Source of the DNA: Erythrobacter sp. NAP1
GTDB taxonomy: Bacteria > Pseudomonadota > Alphaproteobacteria > Sphingomonadales > Sphingomonadaceae
Length of the DNA stretch: 64,000 nt
Reading direction: 5' to 3'
Assembly (NCBI RefSeq): GCF_000152865.1
Contig: NZ_CH672390.1
Coordinates: forward strand, 1,302,001-1,366,000
In this document: positions 17,774 to 28,289 of the stretch, one piece after another
How positions within the stretch are numbered: the first letter of the stretch is position 1
Layout: every line of letters begins with the position of its first letter
Program-made: the position numbers and the translations under genes
The notes under the pieces: model-generated
What the model was told of the DNA's origin: nothing
Seen by the model: the letters and a program-made list of their open reading frames with translations, nothing else
Database searches by the model: none

Positions 17774-19165
17774 TCACCCGTTCTTCATATCCTTGTATGC
17801 CGACATGGCCCGCTCGCGCCCTTCCTTGTGAGCGATCATCTTGGCCGGATAGGCCTTGGGCAAACGGCCATGCTCTTCGGGGTCGTGGATGTAGGGCTCA
17901 TCGAGATCGGCAAGCTCGGGCACGTATTCGCGGATGTAGGCAGCCGCATCGAATTTCTCCGACTGGGTCAGCGGAGCCATAATCCGGCTGAACATGTTTG
18001 AGTCGACGCCGGTGCCCGCGTTCCATTGCCAGTTGACCGCATTCGACGAATAGTCGGCATCGACCAGGCAATCCCAGAACCACTGCTCGCCCTTTCGCCA
18101 GTCGATCAGGAGGTGCTTGATGAGGAAGCTGGCGGTGATCATGCGCACCCGGTTGTGCATCCAACCGGTCTGCCAAAGCTGGCGCATCCCTGCATCGACG
18201 ATCGGATAGCCGGTCTTGCCCTCTTGCCACTTCTTGAGGTCCTTTGCGGCCTTTTCGTCGCTATCGGGATCGCGCCATTCGAGCTTGTCGTAATCTTCGC
18301 GATAGTTCTCGCTCGCATAAGCTGGGTATTCGCAAATCACGTTGGCCGCATAGTCGCGCCAGATCAGTTCGCTCTCGAAGCTGTTCCAGCCATCGGAGCG
18401 TTTGTGCTTGAGCGCGTGCCAGACCTGCACCGGGGAAATCTCGCCGAAGTGCAGGTGCGGCGACAGGCGCGATGTCTTGTCGACACTGGGGAAGTTGCGC
18501 TTGTCCTCATAATCAGCGACGTGATCTTCCCATTCAGACAGACGCTCATGCGCCGCGTCCTCGCCCACCTCCCAGAAATCTGCGATGCCGCCCGACCAGT
18601 CGGGCTTGGTGGGAAGCAGGTTCCAGTCGGCAAGCTCGTCGCTCGCGGGCCAGTCATCAGGAGAGGAGAGCGTTTCCGGCTCGGGCAGCACGTCGCGCGG
18701 GGGCAATTCCTGTCGCAACGCTTTGTAAAACGGCGTGTAGATCTTGTACGGATCGCCCGAGCCCGTCGTAACGTGGCCAGCGGGGAACAAGTAAACACCG
18801 TCGTAGAGCTGGAGGTCGATCTCGTCCTTCAGCTTCTTCTGCGCTTTCCTCCACCACGGCTCGTAATGCGTGTTCGCATGGATCGTGTCGGCCCCCACTG
18901 CATTCGCGACGGTGGTGAGTTCCTCAACCGCATCGCCACGGCGCAGGATCAACTTCGCGTTCCGGGTGCCCAGGCTCTTGCTCAGACTTTCAAGCGAATG
19001 GTGAAGCCACCAACGCGATGCGCCGCCCATCCTGTGATGTTCGGGGGCTTCGTCGTCGAGGACATAAACGCAAACGACCGGACCAGCCTTGGCAGCGTGA
19101 TAGAGAGCGGGATTGTCGGCCATGCGCAGATCGCGCCTCAGCCAGAGGATTTGCGGTTTGGTCAT
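17774..19165 (-). CDS. phrB: Deoxyribodipyrimidine photolyase
   Basis: 463 residues. The N-terminal antenna domain begins KPQILWLRRDLRMADNPAL; the C-terminal FAD domain contains WRDYAANVICEYP, DAGMRQLWQTGWMHNRVRM (19-residue core) and WNAGTGVDSNMFSRIM. These match class I cyclobutane-pyrimidine-dimer photolyases that repair UV damage using blue light. ATG 19165 (MTKPQILW) replaces a longer in-frame start because the family begins immediately before the first beta strand. It follows the membrane hydrolase gene by 14 bases. Confidence 0.95.
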   Translation of the reverse strand: MTKPQILWLRRDLRMADNPALYHAAKAGPVVCVYVLDDEAPEHHRMGGASRWWLHHSLESLSKSLGTRNAKLILRRGDAVEELTTVANAVGADTIHANTHYEPWWRKAQKKLKDEIDLQLYDGVYLFPAGHVTTGSGDPYKIYTPFYKALRQELPPRDVLPEPETLSSPDDWPASDELADWNLLPTKPDWSGGIADFWEVGEDAAHERLSEWEDHVADYEDKRNFPSVDKTSRLSPHLHFGEISPVQVWHALKHKRSDGWNSFESELIWRDYAANVICEYPAYASENYREDYDKLEWRDPDSDEKAAKDLKKWQEGKTGYPIVDAGMRQLWQTGWMHNRVRMITASFLIKHLLIDWRKGEQWFWDCLVDADYSSNAVNWQWNAGTGVDSNMFSRIMAPLTQSEKFDAAAYIREYVPELADLDEPYIHDPEEHGRLPKAYPAKMIAHKEGRERAMSAYKDMKNG

Positions 19166-19179
19166 GGTACTCAAGCGTT

Positions 19180-20136
19180 TTAGTCGGGTACCAGTTCCAT
19201 GCATTTCACGTCGGGAAGCACCAGAGCGAACCTGTCTCGCGCCAGCGGATCATAAAAGCGAGCATCACGAAGAATGAGAGAACCATCGCGATGGGCCTCT
19301 CCAAAAGGCGCGCGTGACCAGAACAGGAAAGCATCGAGTTGCGAATTGGTCTTTCGCTCTTCACTAAAGTCGGGAAGCACGCATTGCTGGCTGATCGAGT
19401 GGCTGTAACCATAGCCGAACGCCACGCCGTCCCAACTGCTCGAAATCCAGCGCCCGCTTTCGAGCCTCGCGATTTGCTCACGCTCCCAGAAATAGAATGG
19501 CACGGGTGATGAAATGTACTCGACCGGATAAGGCTCGCGATACTTGCCGCCTGCATTGTAATCGAACCAGGTGATCGCCCCGTTGAGTGCGATGTAGAGC
19601 AGCCCGACGACGCTTCCGATCCACGCAGGCCGCGTCCAGTTGCCGCCGCGCTTTTCCTGCCGCAGCGACCACCAGATCGTCACCGACAAAAGCGCCCACA
19701 GCCACAGATCGATGATGAATAGCGTGTCGCCATAAAACCATTGCGACGAAAACGGCTCGAGCAGACGAATGCCGTAAACGTTGAGCCAGTCGAGCGCCGG
19801 GTGCGAAAGGCATCCGAGAAAACTCAAGCCATAGAGCCAACCGAAATGCACAGGAAGGCGCCCCTCGGGCCGTTTGCCCCGCTTTGCCTGCCACCGGTCG
19901 AACGCCCAAAGAAGACCAGCGAGGATCAAGGGCAGGATCACCCAGGCGGGCGGCCCATGCGTGATCCCGCGCCGGAAGCCGAGGTGTTCTGTCCCTTCAA
20001 GCCAGAAGAAGCACGCAGCATCGACATCGGGAAGGTTCGCTCCGATCACAAGAGCGGGCATTGCAAGGCCGGTTTTTCGCTTGAGACCCGTCTGCGCCAT
20101 CACCGCGCCGACAAGGCTGTGCGTGAGATTGTCCAT
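19180..20136 (-). CDS. Membrane-bound metal-dependent hydrolase (YbcI/DUF457 family)
   Basis: 318 residues. The start MDNLTHSLVGAVMAQTGLKR and the following GANLPDVDA and RRGITHGPPAW carry the conserved His/Asp residues of the LexA-binding, inner-membrane-associated putative hydrolase family. Several transmembrane helices are visible (VILPLILAGLLWAF, FLGCLSHPALDWLN, TLFIIDLWLWALLSVTIWW). ATG 20136 is chosen since upstream codons do not fit the family. It opens the phrB-cfa-serine hydrolase cluster and is divergent from the esterase gene. Its biochemical activity is not established. Confidence 0.87.
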   Translation of the reverse strand: MDNLTHSLVGAVMAQTGLKRKTGLAMPALVIGANLPDVDAACFFWLEGTEHLGFRRGITHGPPAWVILPLILAGLLWAFDRWQAKRGKRPEGRLPVHFGWLYGLSFLGCLSHPALDWLNVYGIRLLEPFSSQWFYGDTLFIIDLWLWALLSVTIWWSLRQEKRGGNWTRPAWIGSVVGLLYIALNGAITWFDYNAGGKYREPYPVEYISSPVPFYFWEREQIARLESGRWISSSWDGVAFGYGYSHSISQQCVLPDFSEERKTNSQLDAFLFWSRAPFGEAHRDGSLILRDARFYDPLARDRFALVLPDVKCMELVPD

Positions 20137-20234
20137 GGAGCGATGCCTACCGTCACACATGCGTCTTTGCGAGTGGAAATGCGCGGGCCAAGCCTCTATC
20201 GCTTCACGCAAAGAGAGACGGGAGAGAGCCAAGA

Positions 20235-21185
20235 ATGTCCGACACCACACCCTTTATCCGCCCTGACATGAAGATGTTCCTCGATGCACTCGCAGCGATG
20301 GAAGGGCCGGCTCTGGCTGACATGACGCTTGAGGAAGCGCGGGCGTCCTATGTTGCGCTGCACGGCATGGCGGACCGTCCTGCGCGCGAGCTTGCAGTGA
20401 TCCGTGACCTGACCTGCCCGGGCCCAGCTGGGGACATCCCGCTGCGTCTCTACGATGCGCGCGAAACGCGCGATCCGGGTCCGGTCATCACCTTTTACCA
20501 TGGTGGCGGCTTCGTGATCGGCGACCTTGAAACACACCACGCGCTATGCACCGAGATCGCTGCTCTGATGGATCTGCCTCTCGTCGCGGTAGATTATCGC
20601 CGCGCTCCTGAAGCGCCCTTCCCCGCCGCAATCGAGGACTGCGAAGCCGCGACGCGATGGATCGCATCTTCACCGCAGGAACTAGGCCGAGAGGCAACAG
20701 GGGTCGTTACGATCGGAGACAGCGCCGGGGGCAATGCGACGATCGTCATTGGCCAATTGCTCGCCGAGAAGCCCGCCGATGTGCCGGTCGCGTTGCAAGT
20801 CCCGATCTTTCCGCTCGCAAGCGCGGTCGAAGGCTCTGCCAGCTTCGAGGCATTTGCGGACGGCTTTGTCCTCACCCGGGCTGCCATCGAATTCTTCGAC
20901 GCTGCCTATGGCGCAGTGCGCGAGGATGCGCGCGGATTTCCGATCCACGGCGATCACGCTAAGGCCCCACCCACCATCGTGGTCACGGCAAGCCTCGATC
21001 CGATCCGCGATTCCGGCCGCGACTATGCCTCTGCCCTCGCTCAGGCTGGAGCAGACGTGACCTTTATCGAGATGAAGGGCGTCACCCATTCCTTCACCAA
21101 CCTGCGCCAGGCCGTGCCGAGCACGCAGGGCGATCTGGAGCGGATCGTCGCGCATATGAAATGTCTCTTGGAGAATCTCTCTTGA
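20235..21185 (+). CDS. Alpha/beta hydrolase, hormone-sensitive-lipase family esterase
   Basis: 316 residues. The oxyanion motif FYHGGGFVIGD, the nucleophile motif GDSAGGNAT, an aspartate in ASLDPIRDSG and a histidine in GVTHSFTNL form the complete HSL/family IV catalytic machinery. Family members cut short-chain esters. No signal peptide, so cytoplasmic. The ribosome site is GGGAGAG. Its stop overlaps the TTG start proposed for rppH by four bases. Confidence 0.92.
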   Translation: MSDTTPFIRPDMKMFLDALAAMEGPALADMTLEEARASYVALHGMADRPARELAVIRDLTCPGPAGDIPLRLYDARETRDPGPVITFYHGGGFVIGDLETHHALCTEIAALMDLPLVAVDYRRAPEAPFPAAIEDCEAATRWIASSPQELGREATGVVTIGDSAGGNATIVIGQLLAEKPADVPVALQVPIFPLASAVEGSASFEAFADGFVLTRAAIEFFDAAYGAVREDARGFPIHGDHAKAPPTIVVTASLDPIRDSGRDYASALAQAGADVTFIEMKGVTHSFTNLRQAVPSTQGDLERIVAHMKCLLENLS

Positions 21186-21655
21186 ACGACCTCCCCTATC
21201 GCCCCTGTGCCGGATTCATGCTCGCGAACGAGGACGGCAACGTCTTTGTCGGCGAACGCATCGACCCTAGCGCTCACGGCTTCTGGCAAATGCCACAGGG
21301 CGGAATCGACAAGGGCGAAGACCCTCAAACCGCAGCCTTGCGCGAATTGGAGGAAGAAACGGGTGTCGGCGGCAGTTTGGTCAATGTGATTGCGCCTGCC
21401 TCGCGGCAGTTCCGCTACGACCTCCCGCCCGAGCTTCTGGGCAAAGTCTGGAAGGGCAAGTATCGCGGCCAGATCCAGCATTGGTATCTCGGCCGTTTTC
21501 TCGGGAGCGATGCCGACATCAATCTTCAAGCGCATAATCCGCCCGAGTTTCACGCGTTTCGCTGGGTGAAACCGCGTGATTTGCCGGACCTGATCGTCCC
21601 GTTCAAACGCGAAGTCTATGAAGAGCTGGTCGCGGAATTTGCGCAGCTGATCTGA
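21182..21655 (+). CDS. rppH: RNA pyrophosphohydrolase (Nudix)
   Basis: 157 residues. The Nudix box is complete: GGIDKGEDPQTAALRELEEE then TGV. The N-terminal NDLPYRPCAGFML is the characteristic RppH opening, and HWYLGRF with FRWVKPRDLPDLIVPFKREV complete the family. RppH removes pyrophosphate from mRNA 5' ends and starts decay. I place the start at TTG 21182 rather than ATG 21161: GGAG lies 8-9 bases upstream, the protein then begins exactly where RppH proteins begin, and TTGA overlaps the esterase stop. Confidence 0.93.
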   Translation: MNDLPYRPCAGFMLANEDGNVFVGERIDPSAHGFWQMPQGGIDKGEDPQTAALRELEEETGVGGSLVNVIAPASRQFRYDLPPELLGKVWKGKYRGQIQHWYLGRFLGSDADINLQAHNPPEFHAFRWVKPRDLPDLIVPFKREVYEELVAEFAQLI

Positions 21656-21661
21656 GCAACT

Positions 21662-22333
21662 TCAGAAGCTGAAGGTGATCTTGTCGCGGTTGTCCTTCGC
21701 GCGGGCAGACTGGAACGAGGGCAATTCCTCGATCCTCTCGAACCACTGAGTCACCTGCGGGTAGCCATCAAGCTGACCCCGTTCACGCGCAGCGAACATT
21801 GAATAAACCAGCGTGATATCGGCAGCGGTCAGATTGTCGCCGCCGAAAAACGGCTGCTTGGCGAGATCGTTTTCCATCAGGTCGAACAGCGCATCGAAGC
21901 GCGGACCGAGGAAGAGCTTGTGCACCTGGCCAAACACAGACTTGAGCAGGGCGCTGATCGGCCATGGAGCGCGGCTTTCAAGCAGTCCCAGGATCATCGC
22001 AACGCTCTGCAGGTTCATGAACGACGCACCCGATGCGTGATACCAGAACAGATGGCGCGCGCGGTCCTTGTGCCCTGCACCCGGACGCAGATCGCTGCCG
22101 GGATAGGAGTCTAGAATATAGTCGATAATCGCGTTGCTCTCTGCGAGCACGAGGTCGCCCTCGGTCACGACTGGAGCAGTGCCGAGAGGCGAAAGCGCCT
22201 TGTATTCGGCAGGCGCAAGATTGGTCTCGGGATCGCGATTATAGCTCTTGAGCTCATACTCGGCGCCCAAGGCTTCGAGTAGCCAGAGGATGCGAAAGCT
22301 CTGCGAATATTCGAGGTGGTGAAGTGTCAGCAT
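21662..22333 (-). CDS. Glutathione S-transferase family protein
   Basis: 223 residues. The thioredoxin-like N-terminal domain (LTLHHLEYSQSFRILWLLE, cis-proline in PLGTAPVVTEGD, and AESNAIIDYILDSYPG for glutathione binding) is followed by an all-helical C-terminal domain (FFGGDNLTAADITLVYSMF). No distinct subfamily is obvious. It ends the guaB operon, 17 bases after the TPR gene, and converges with rppH with 6 bases between the stops. Confidence 0.92.
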   Translation of the reverse strand: MLTLHHLEYSQSFRILWLLEALGAEYELKSYNRDPETNLAPAEYKALSPLGTAPVVTEGDLVLAESNAIIDYILDSYPGSDLRPGAGHKDRARHLFWYHASGASFMNLQSVAMILGLLESRAPWPISALLKSVFGQVHKLFLGPRFDALFDLMENDLAKQPFFGGDNLTAADITLVYSMFAARERGQLDGYPQVTQWFERIEELPSFQSARAKDNRDKITFSF

Positions 22334-22350
22334 TCGAGTGGGCGCCAAGC

Positions 22351-22845
22351 TCAGTTGGCAGCCGTGCCGTCCTCGGCGGTTTCGACGGCAAAGCGCGCAG
22401 GAGGCCCTGCCGCGATGCGCGCCTGAAGCGCCTGCGTTTCAGGACAGCTTTGACCGCACATGCTTTCGAGCCGGGCGAGATTGCGCTGCGCCTTGTCGAC
22501 CGCGCCCTTCTCTACCAATGCCTCGCCTTCACCCGAGATTGCGGCGAAGTAATCAGGATTGCGGGCCAATGCCTCGCGGTAATAGCGGATCGCCTTCCCT
22601 TGAAGGCCATCCTGACGGGCAGCTTCTGCAAGGTTCAACAGGATCGGAGTGTAGCCCGGATCGACCGCAAGCGCGGCTTCGAATGCATCAATTGCGCCCT
22701 GCGTATCGCCAGCCTCCAGCGCAGCTTCCCCTTGAGTGATAAGCGCCTGCGCGCGCGGATCGGCTTCGAGCTGGCCAGCGCTCGACACACTCGCCACGGT
22801 CGCGAGCATGAGTGAGAGGGCAGCGGCAGCGGGCGCGAAACGCAT
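22351..22845 (-). CDS. Exported TPR-repeat protein
   Basis: 164 residues. Signal peptide MRFAPAAAALSLMLATVASVS, then about three tetratricopeptide repeats (QALITQGEAALEAGDTQGAI, PILLNLAEAARQDGLQGKAI, YFAAISGEGEALVEKGAVDK) and a tail with a Cys pair CGQSCPET. Likely a periplasmic protein-protein interaction module. ATG 22845 is chosen because AAGGAG lies 6 bases upstream. It sits between rsmB and a glutathione S-transferase gene in the guaB operon. Confidence 0.85.
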   Translation of the reverse strand: MRFAPAAAALSLMLATVASVSSAGQLEADPRAQALITQGEAALEAGDTQGAIDAFEAALAVDPGYTPILLNLAEAARQDGLQGKAIRYYREALARNPDYFAAISGEGEALVEKGAVDKAQRNLARLESMCGQSCPETQALQARIAAGPPARFAVETAEDGTAAN

Positions 22846-22905
22846 GAACAGCTCCTTGAAGTCAGCAAGCCGAGAAGATGAAGGCTTCGCCATAGTCGTT
22901 AACGG

Positions 22906-24087
22906 CTAGCACGGGAAACGTAAGTTTGCGACAAAAAAGCCGTCCGTACCGTCGTGATACGGAGTAAGGCGAATGCCTTTCCCGCGCCTTCGTCCGACAG
23001 GAAGTTCGAGACCTTCGGCCTCCCATCCTGAATGCCGGTCGAGGAATGCATCGACCTGCCCTGATCCTTCTTCGTCAAGCAGCGAGCAGGTGACGAATGT
23101 GATGCTGCCACCAGGACGAACCAGCTTCGCTGCGATATCAAGAACATGAGCCTGAAGTTTCGTAAATCGGACAAGTTCTGCTTTGTCCAGACGCCAACGG
23201 CTTTCAGGATTACGACGCCAAGTTCCGCTACCTGAGCAAGGTGCGTCGACAAGCACGTGATCGGCTTTACCTACCCAAGGCTCAAGCGCTTCAATTTCAC
23301 GGCCCGGATTGAGCAAGACAGTGTGATCGACTTGTGCCCCTGCCCTCGAAGCTCGTGGCGCAAGATTGCCAAGGCGTCGCTTGTCGGTGTCAGCGGCGAT
23401 GAGACTGACCGCGTTTCCAAACCTTGCGGCCAATGCAAGCGTCTTGCCACCTGCGCCTGCACAAAGGTCGATGACGGCGTCGCCGGGCTGCGCAAGTACA
23501 GCCTCGCAAACCCACTGGCTGCCGTGGTCCTGTATCTCGACCAGCCCGTCACGCCATTCTCGCCATTGCTCGACCTGCGTTCCAGATGCGAACCGGAGGC
23601 CTTGCGAAGCAATGAGTGGTTCGCCCTCTTCAGGCAACTCGATCGTGCCACGGTCGGCCTTGAGTGCGTTCACACGGATGTCGAGCGGCGCTCTGTCCAG
23701 GAGCGCCATGGCTTCGTCGCTCTCGATGCCAGAGATTGAAAGCCGCTCTATCAACCAGTGGGGTGCGACCCCTGTCTCTGCTGACGTTTCGTTAGGAGCA
23801 ATCGTTTGCGGCCCATGGGTCGAGCCGTCGAACAATGGCACGAGGCTCTCATCCCTATTCGAGAGCGCAAGCATTGCTGAGCGGCCATCGGCAGGGACCG
23901 GACCGCACAGTCTCACCGCACGGTAGACGAGTTCGCGAACCGCGCGCCGGTCCTTTGACCCGGCATAGCGCCGCGCTTTGAAATACTCGGAGATCAATCG
24001 GTCAGCAGGCGCGCCTTTGTTGCGAGCGCCCTCAATGATTGCATCGAGCAATTCGATTGCCGCCTGAACGCGGGCGGCGGGGGTCAT
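22906..24087 (-). CDS. rsmB: RsmB/NOP family RNA cytosine-5 methyltransferase
   Basis: 393 residues. N-terminal NusB-like helical region, then a Rossmann methyltransferase: CAGAGGKTLALAARFG (SAM site), LVDAPCSGSGTWRRNPES (first catalytic cysteine motif) and ITFVTCSLLDEEG (second cysteine). This layout is that of RsmB, which makes m5C967 in 16S rRNA, though other NOP-family targets are possible. The start overlaps the preceding small gene as ATGA. Confidence 0.9.
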   Translation of the reverse strand: MTPAARVQAAIELLDAIIEGARNKGAPADRLISEYFKARRYAGSKDRRAVRELVYRAVRLCGPVPADGRSAMLALSNRDESLVPLFDGSTHGPQTIAPNETSAETGVAPHWLIERLSISGIESDEAMALLDRAPLDIRVNALKADRGTIELPEEGEPLIASQGLRFASGTQVEQWREWRDGLVEIQDHGSQWVCEAVLAQPGDAVIDLCAGAGGKTLALAARFGNAVSLIAADTDKRRLGNLAPRASRAGAQVDHTVLLNPGREIEALEPWVGKADHVLVDAPCSGSGTWRRNPESRWRLDKAELVRFTKLQAHVLDIAAKLVRPGGSITFVTCSLLDEEGSGQVDAFLDRHSGWEAEGLELPVGRRRGKGIRLTPYHDGTDGFFVANLRFPC

Positions 24088-24362
24088 TGGTCCCGCGCTT
24101 CGCTGGAACGCTGCCGTTTTTCGCTGAGGGTGTCGAAAAGCTTTGCGAACTCCTCGCGGTCCGGCACGGGCTCGCAGAAAATCTGGAAGAGCGTGGCGTT
24201 TTCGTGTTCTATCGTGACACGGGCACGTACAACGCGCTCACCAAAGTCGCGGCACTCCTCCTCAGTTTCGAACAGGGCAGGATAGCGCGTAAGTTCAATC
24301 TCACCCGGCCCGTCATCGGGAATGGCGAGGAGGAACAGCATCAGAGGAACGATCTCGATCAC
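24084..24362 (-). CDS. Small protein with N-terminal hydrophobic segment, function unknown
   Basis: 92 residues: a hydrophobic N-terminus (MIEIVPLMLFLLAIPDD) that may be a signal or anchor, then a charged domain (YPALFETEEECRDFGERVVR, LFQIFCEPVPDREEF). The start is GTG with TAGGG about 8 bases upstream. It is locked between guaB (9-base gap) and rsmB (ATGA overlap), which makes it a real gene despite no recognised family. Two cysteines (CRDF, FCEP) could form a disulfide if exported. Confidence 0.75.
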   Translation of the reverse strand: MIEIVPLMLFLLAIPDDGPGEIELTRYPALFETEEECRDFGERVVRARVTIEHENATLFQIFCEPVPDREEFAKLFDTLSEKRQRSSEARDQ

Positions 24363-24371
24363 AGCAATGCC

Positions 24372-25898
<1,527 letters not shown>

Positions 25899-25924
25899 CT
25901 AGGCCTGCGAGCGCGCTTTAGACG

Positions 25925-27415
25925 TTATTGTGAAGCAGCTGGGGTGTAAGCGCTTGTACTTGCTACCCTGCGCACCAGTTCCTCGTGCAGGAGAAGGTCA
26001 TCAATCGCGCCGCCGAGCTCGATGCCTTCGATCGTGTCACCCGGGCGGTGGTACCTCTCGGCGAGATAGGGACCAAGAACGATCTCCGAGGCGAAGGCAC
26101 TGGAGAGAAAGACAGCAGGCACTCCCGCCTCGAGGAAGGCCCAGCCGTCCTGACGGCGCACGAACTGTTCGGCAAACTCCTTGTTGCCGAGCTCGCGGCG
26201 CGCCTCGGCAGCGGTCTGCCTGATCGTATCGTCAAGCGCGGTGCGGCCTTCTCCCACGAACCCCAGCGCCGTGCCAGCAGGCGCGATAGCCACGGTGTCG
26301 AAATTGAAGGCTGCTACGATATCGTCGAGCGGGACCGAAGGCTGGTCGATAAATGCCTTGGCTCCCAACAATCCTGACTCCTCGGCGCTGGTGGCAAGGA
26401 CGTAAATATCCCGATCATAAGGGCCATTTGCAGCGAGCCTGCGCGTAAGCTCAAGCATCACCGCTATCCCGCTCGCATTGTCGACTGCGCCGGTGCACAG
26501 GGGTTCAGGTGTGTCCGGGGCACAATCGCCAAGGTGATCCCAGTGGCCGAGTAACATCACCGCACCCGAACCACGCAATGATCCCGGCAACAGGCCAATC
26601 ACATTATAGCTGGTAAACTCCCGCCGCTGGCTTTGGGCATCGAGCGACGTTTTCGCCGAAAGTGGCACGGGGACGAAGTTCTCGTCCTCTGCTGCGCCAA
26701 GCAGCGATTGCCAGCGATCTTCGCCCAGCAATTGCAGCATAACATCGTTGGTGACGAATGCGGTCACTCTGTTCTGCTCTTCACTCGCAAGCCCGATCCG
26801 CTCGCGGCCATAGGCGCGGCTGACGGCTTCGATGGAAGAGTTGTCCTCTACCACCGTAATGATCGCGGCCGGCGAGTTTTCGAAAAGGGTCGCACGGCGG
26901 CGCGGGCTTACACCTGGCTCGCCGAGCATGACCACGACCTTGCCCGCAATATCCTCAGCAACGATGCTTTCTGCCTCCTTGCCGACGAAGACGAGTTCGC
27001 CGCCCTCAATCAGTCCACGCCTGCCTGACGTGAGGACAGCCGCCTGGCCTTCGCCCGGAGTGATGTCCCGCCCTCCAGCGGTGAACTCGATCGTGCCCGA
27101 TAGCGGTGTAGTCGCGACCAATTCTACAGGGGCCCGCCATGCGCTGCCCGGATCGTTCGTACCGGAAACAAGACCGGCACTTTGCATCTCGTTGATGAGG
27201 AATTCGACAGTCCGTACCTCGCCATCGGTTCCGGGCTTGCGGCCGCCGAATTCTTCGCTCGCAAGCACTTCGATGTCGCGCATCAGGTTGGCAGCAATCA
27301 CATCGCGCTCAGCCGCTGGCACGCTCGCAATCGGAGCGCGAGCACATGCGGCAAGGCACAAGCTGACAAAACAAACTAGGAAAAGCCGCCCCCGGCCCAG
27401 CATACGCCCCATCAT
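25925..27415 (-). CDS. M28 family zinc aminopeptidase, lipoprotein
   Basis: About 496 residues. Lipoprotein signal (LFLVCFVSLCLAACARA), a protease-associated-like insert, then the M28 peptidase: LLGHWDHLGDCAP (His and Asp zinc ligands), GAVDNASGIAVMLELTRRL (bridging Asp) and LATSAEESGLLGAKAF (catalytic and ligand Glu). Members are exported zinc aminopeptidases or carboxypeptidases. Several ATGs cluster at the start; 27415 is chosen because it overlaps the upstream stop as ATGA and follows a GGGGGATGG stretch, but 27427 and 27403 are possible. Confidence 0.9.
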   Translation of the reverse strand: MMGRMLGRGRLFLVCFVSLCLAACARAPIASVPAAERDVIAANLMRDIEVLASEEFGGRKPGTDGEVRTVEFLINEMQSAGLVSGTNDPGSAWRAPVELVATTPLSGTIEFTAGGRDITPGEGQAAVLTSGRRGLIEGGELVFVGKEAESIVAEDIAGKVVVMLGEPGVSPRRRATLFENSPAAIITVVEDNSSIEAVSRAYGRERIGLASEEQNRVTAFVTNDVMLQLLGEDRWQSLLGAAEDENFVPVPLSAKTSLDAQSQRREFTSYNVIGLLPGSLRGSGAVMLLGHWDHLGDCAPDTPEPLCTGAVDNASGIAVMLELTRRLAANGPYDRDIYVLATSAEESGLLGAKAFIDQPSVPLDDIVAAFNFDTVAIAPAGTALGFVGEGRTALDDTIRQTAAEARRELGNKEFAEQFVRRQDGWAFLEAGVPAVFLSSAFASEIVLGPYLAERYHRPGDTIEGIELGGAIDDLLLHEELVRRVASTSAYTPAASQ

Positions 27416-28164
27416 TCGGCCGTCCATCCCCCGTCAATGCTCCAATTAGCGCCCGTCACGTTACCCGCAGCATCGCTGCAGAGGAAGACCGCCATCGCGC
27501 CGACTTCTTCTGGCTGCACGAACTTCTTCGTCGGCTGCTTGGCAAGCAGAACATCGTTCATCACCTGCTCGCGCGTCATACCCCGCGCAGCCATCGTGTC
27601 AGGGATCTGGTTCTCGACCAAAGGCGTCCAGACATATCCCGGGCTAATGCAATTCGCGGTCACGCCATCCTGAGCCAATTCAAGTGCAATCGTTTTGGTG
27701 AACCCAGCGATCGCGTGCTTGCTGGCGACATAAGCGCTCTTGAACGGTGAAGCGGCGAGCGAGTGTGCGCTCGCGGTGTTGATAATACGGCCCCAGCCTT
27801 TCGCCTTCATGCCCGGCACGGCGAGCCGCGTTGTGTGGAATACAGCCGAAAGGTTGAGCGCAATCACCGCATCCCATTTTTCCGGCGGGAAGTCTTCCAC
27901 CGGAGAGACGTGCTGCATTCCCGCATTATTAACGAGAATGTCGACCGGGCCGACTTCTTCCATCATCGCTTCGATAGCGGCGGGATCCATTAGGTTCGCC
28001 CCGTTGAAGGTCGCGCCCAATTCCTCGCACAATCTCGAGATCTCGCCCTCATCGCCCAGACCGTTGAGGATAATCTCGGCCCCTTCGGCACGAAGTGCGC
28101 GTGCGACCGCAAGACCTATTCCCGACGTCGATCCTGTGACCAGCGCGCGTTTTTCCGAAAGCAT
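27412..28164 (-). CDS. 3-hydroxybutyrate dehydrogenase (SDR)
   Basis: 250 residues. NAD motif VTGSTSGIGLAVARAL, NNAGMQHVSPVEDFPPEKWD, the catalytic Tyr/Lys in SAYVASKHAIAGFTK, and NCISPGYVWTPLVENQIPD, which closely follows the D-beta-hydroxybutyrate dehydrogenase pattern (AGxQHVxPxExFP and PGYVxTPLVxxQI). It would interconvert 3-hydroxybutyrate and acetoacetate, fitting PHA turnover together with phaC elsewhere in the window. ATG 28164; its stop overlaps the M28 peptidase start. Confidence 0.93.
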   Translation of the reverse strand: MLSEKRALVTGSTSGIGLAVARALRAEGAEIILNGLGDEGEISRLCEELGATFNGANLMDPAAIEAMMEEVGPVDILVNNAGMQHVSPVEDFPPEKWDAVIALNLSAVFHTTRLAVPGMKAKGWGRIINTASAHSLAASPFKSAYVASKHAIAGFTKTIALELAQDGVTANCISPGYVWTPLVENQIPDTMAARGMTREQVMNDVLLAKQPTKKFVQPEEVGAMAVFLCSDAAGNVTGANWSIDGGWTAE

Positions 28165-28219
28165 CGGGCACAATCCACCGTTTCAGCCATTGAATTGACA
28201 AGCGTCTTTGCCGCACTGA

Positions 28220-28236
28220 TTGCTGGTGTCCAGCAA
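28220..28236. promoter_or_regulatory. Perfect 7-bp dyad in the divergent bdh / YpfJ promoter region
   Basis: TTGCTGG-TGT-CCAGCAA, a compact perfect inverted repeat about midway between two divergent start codons (28164 and 28290). It could be an operator or a small hairpin; no T-run follows. Confidence 0.35.
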
Positions 28237-28289
28237 AAGCTGAGCGAGCAAGACATAGCTGTAATGGATCCGATTGGGAGGACACGAGG

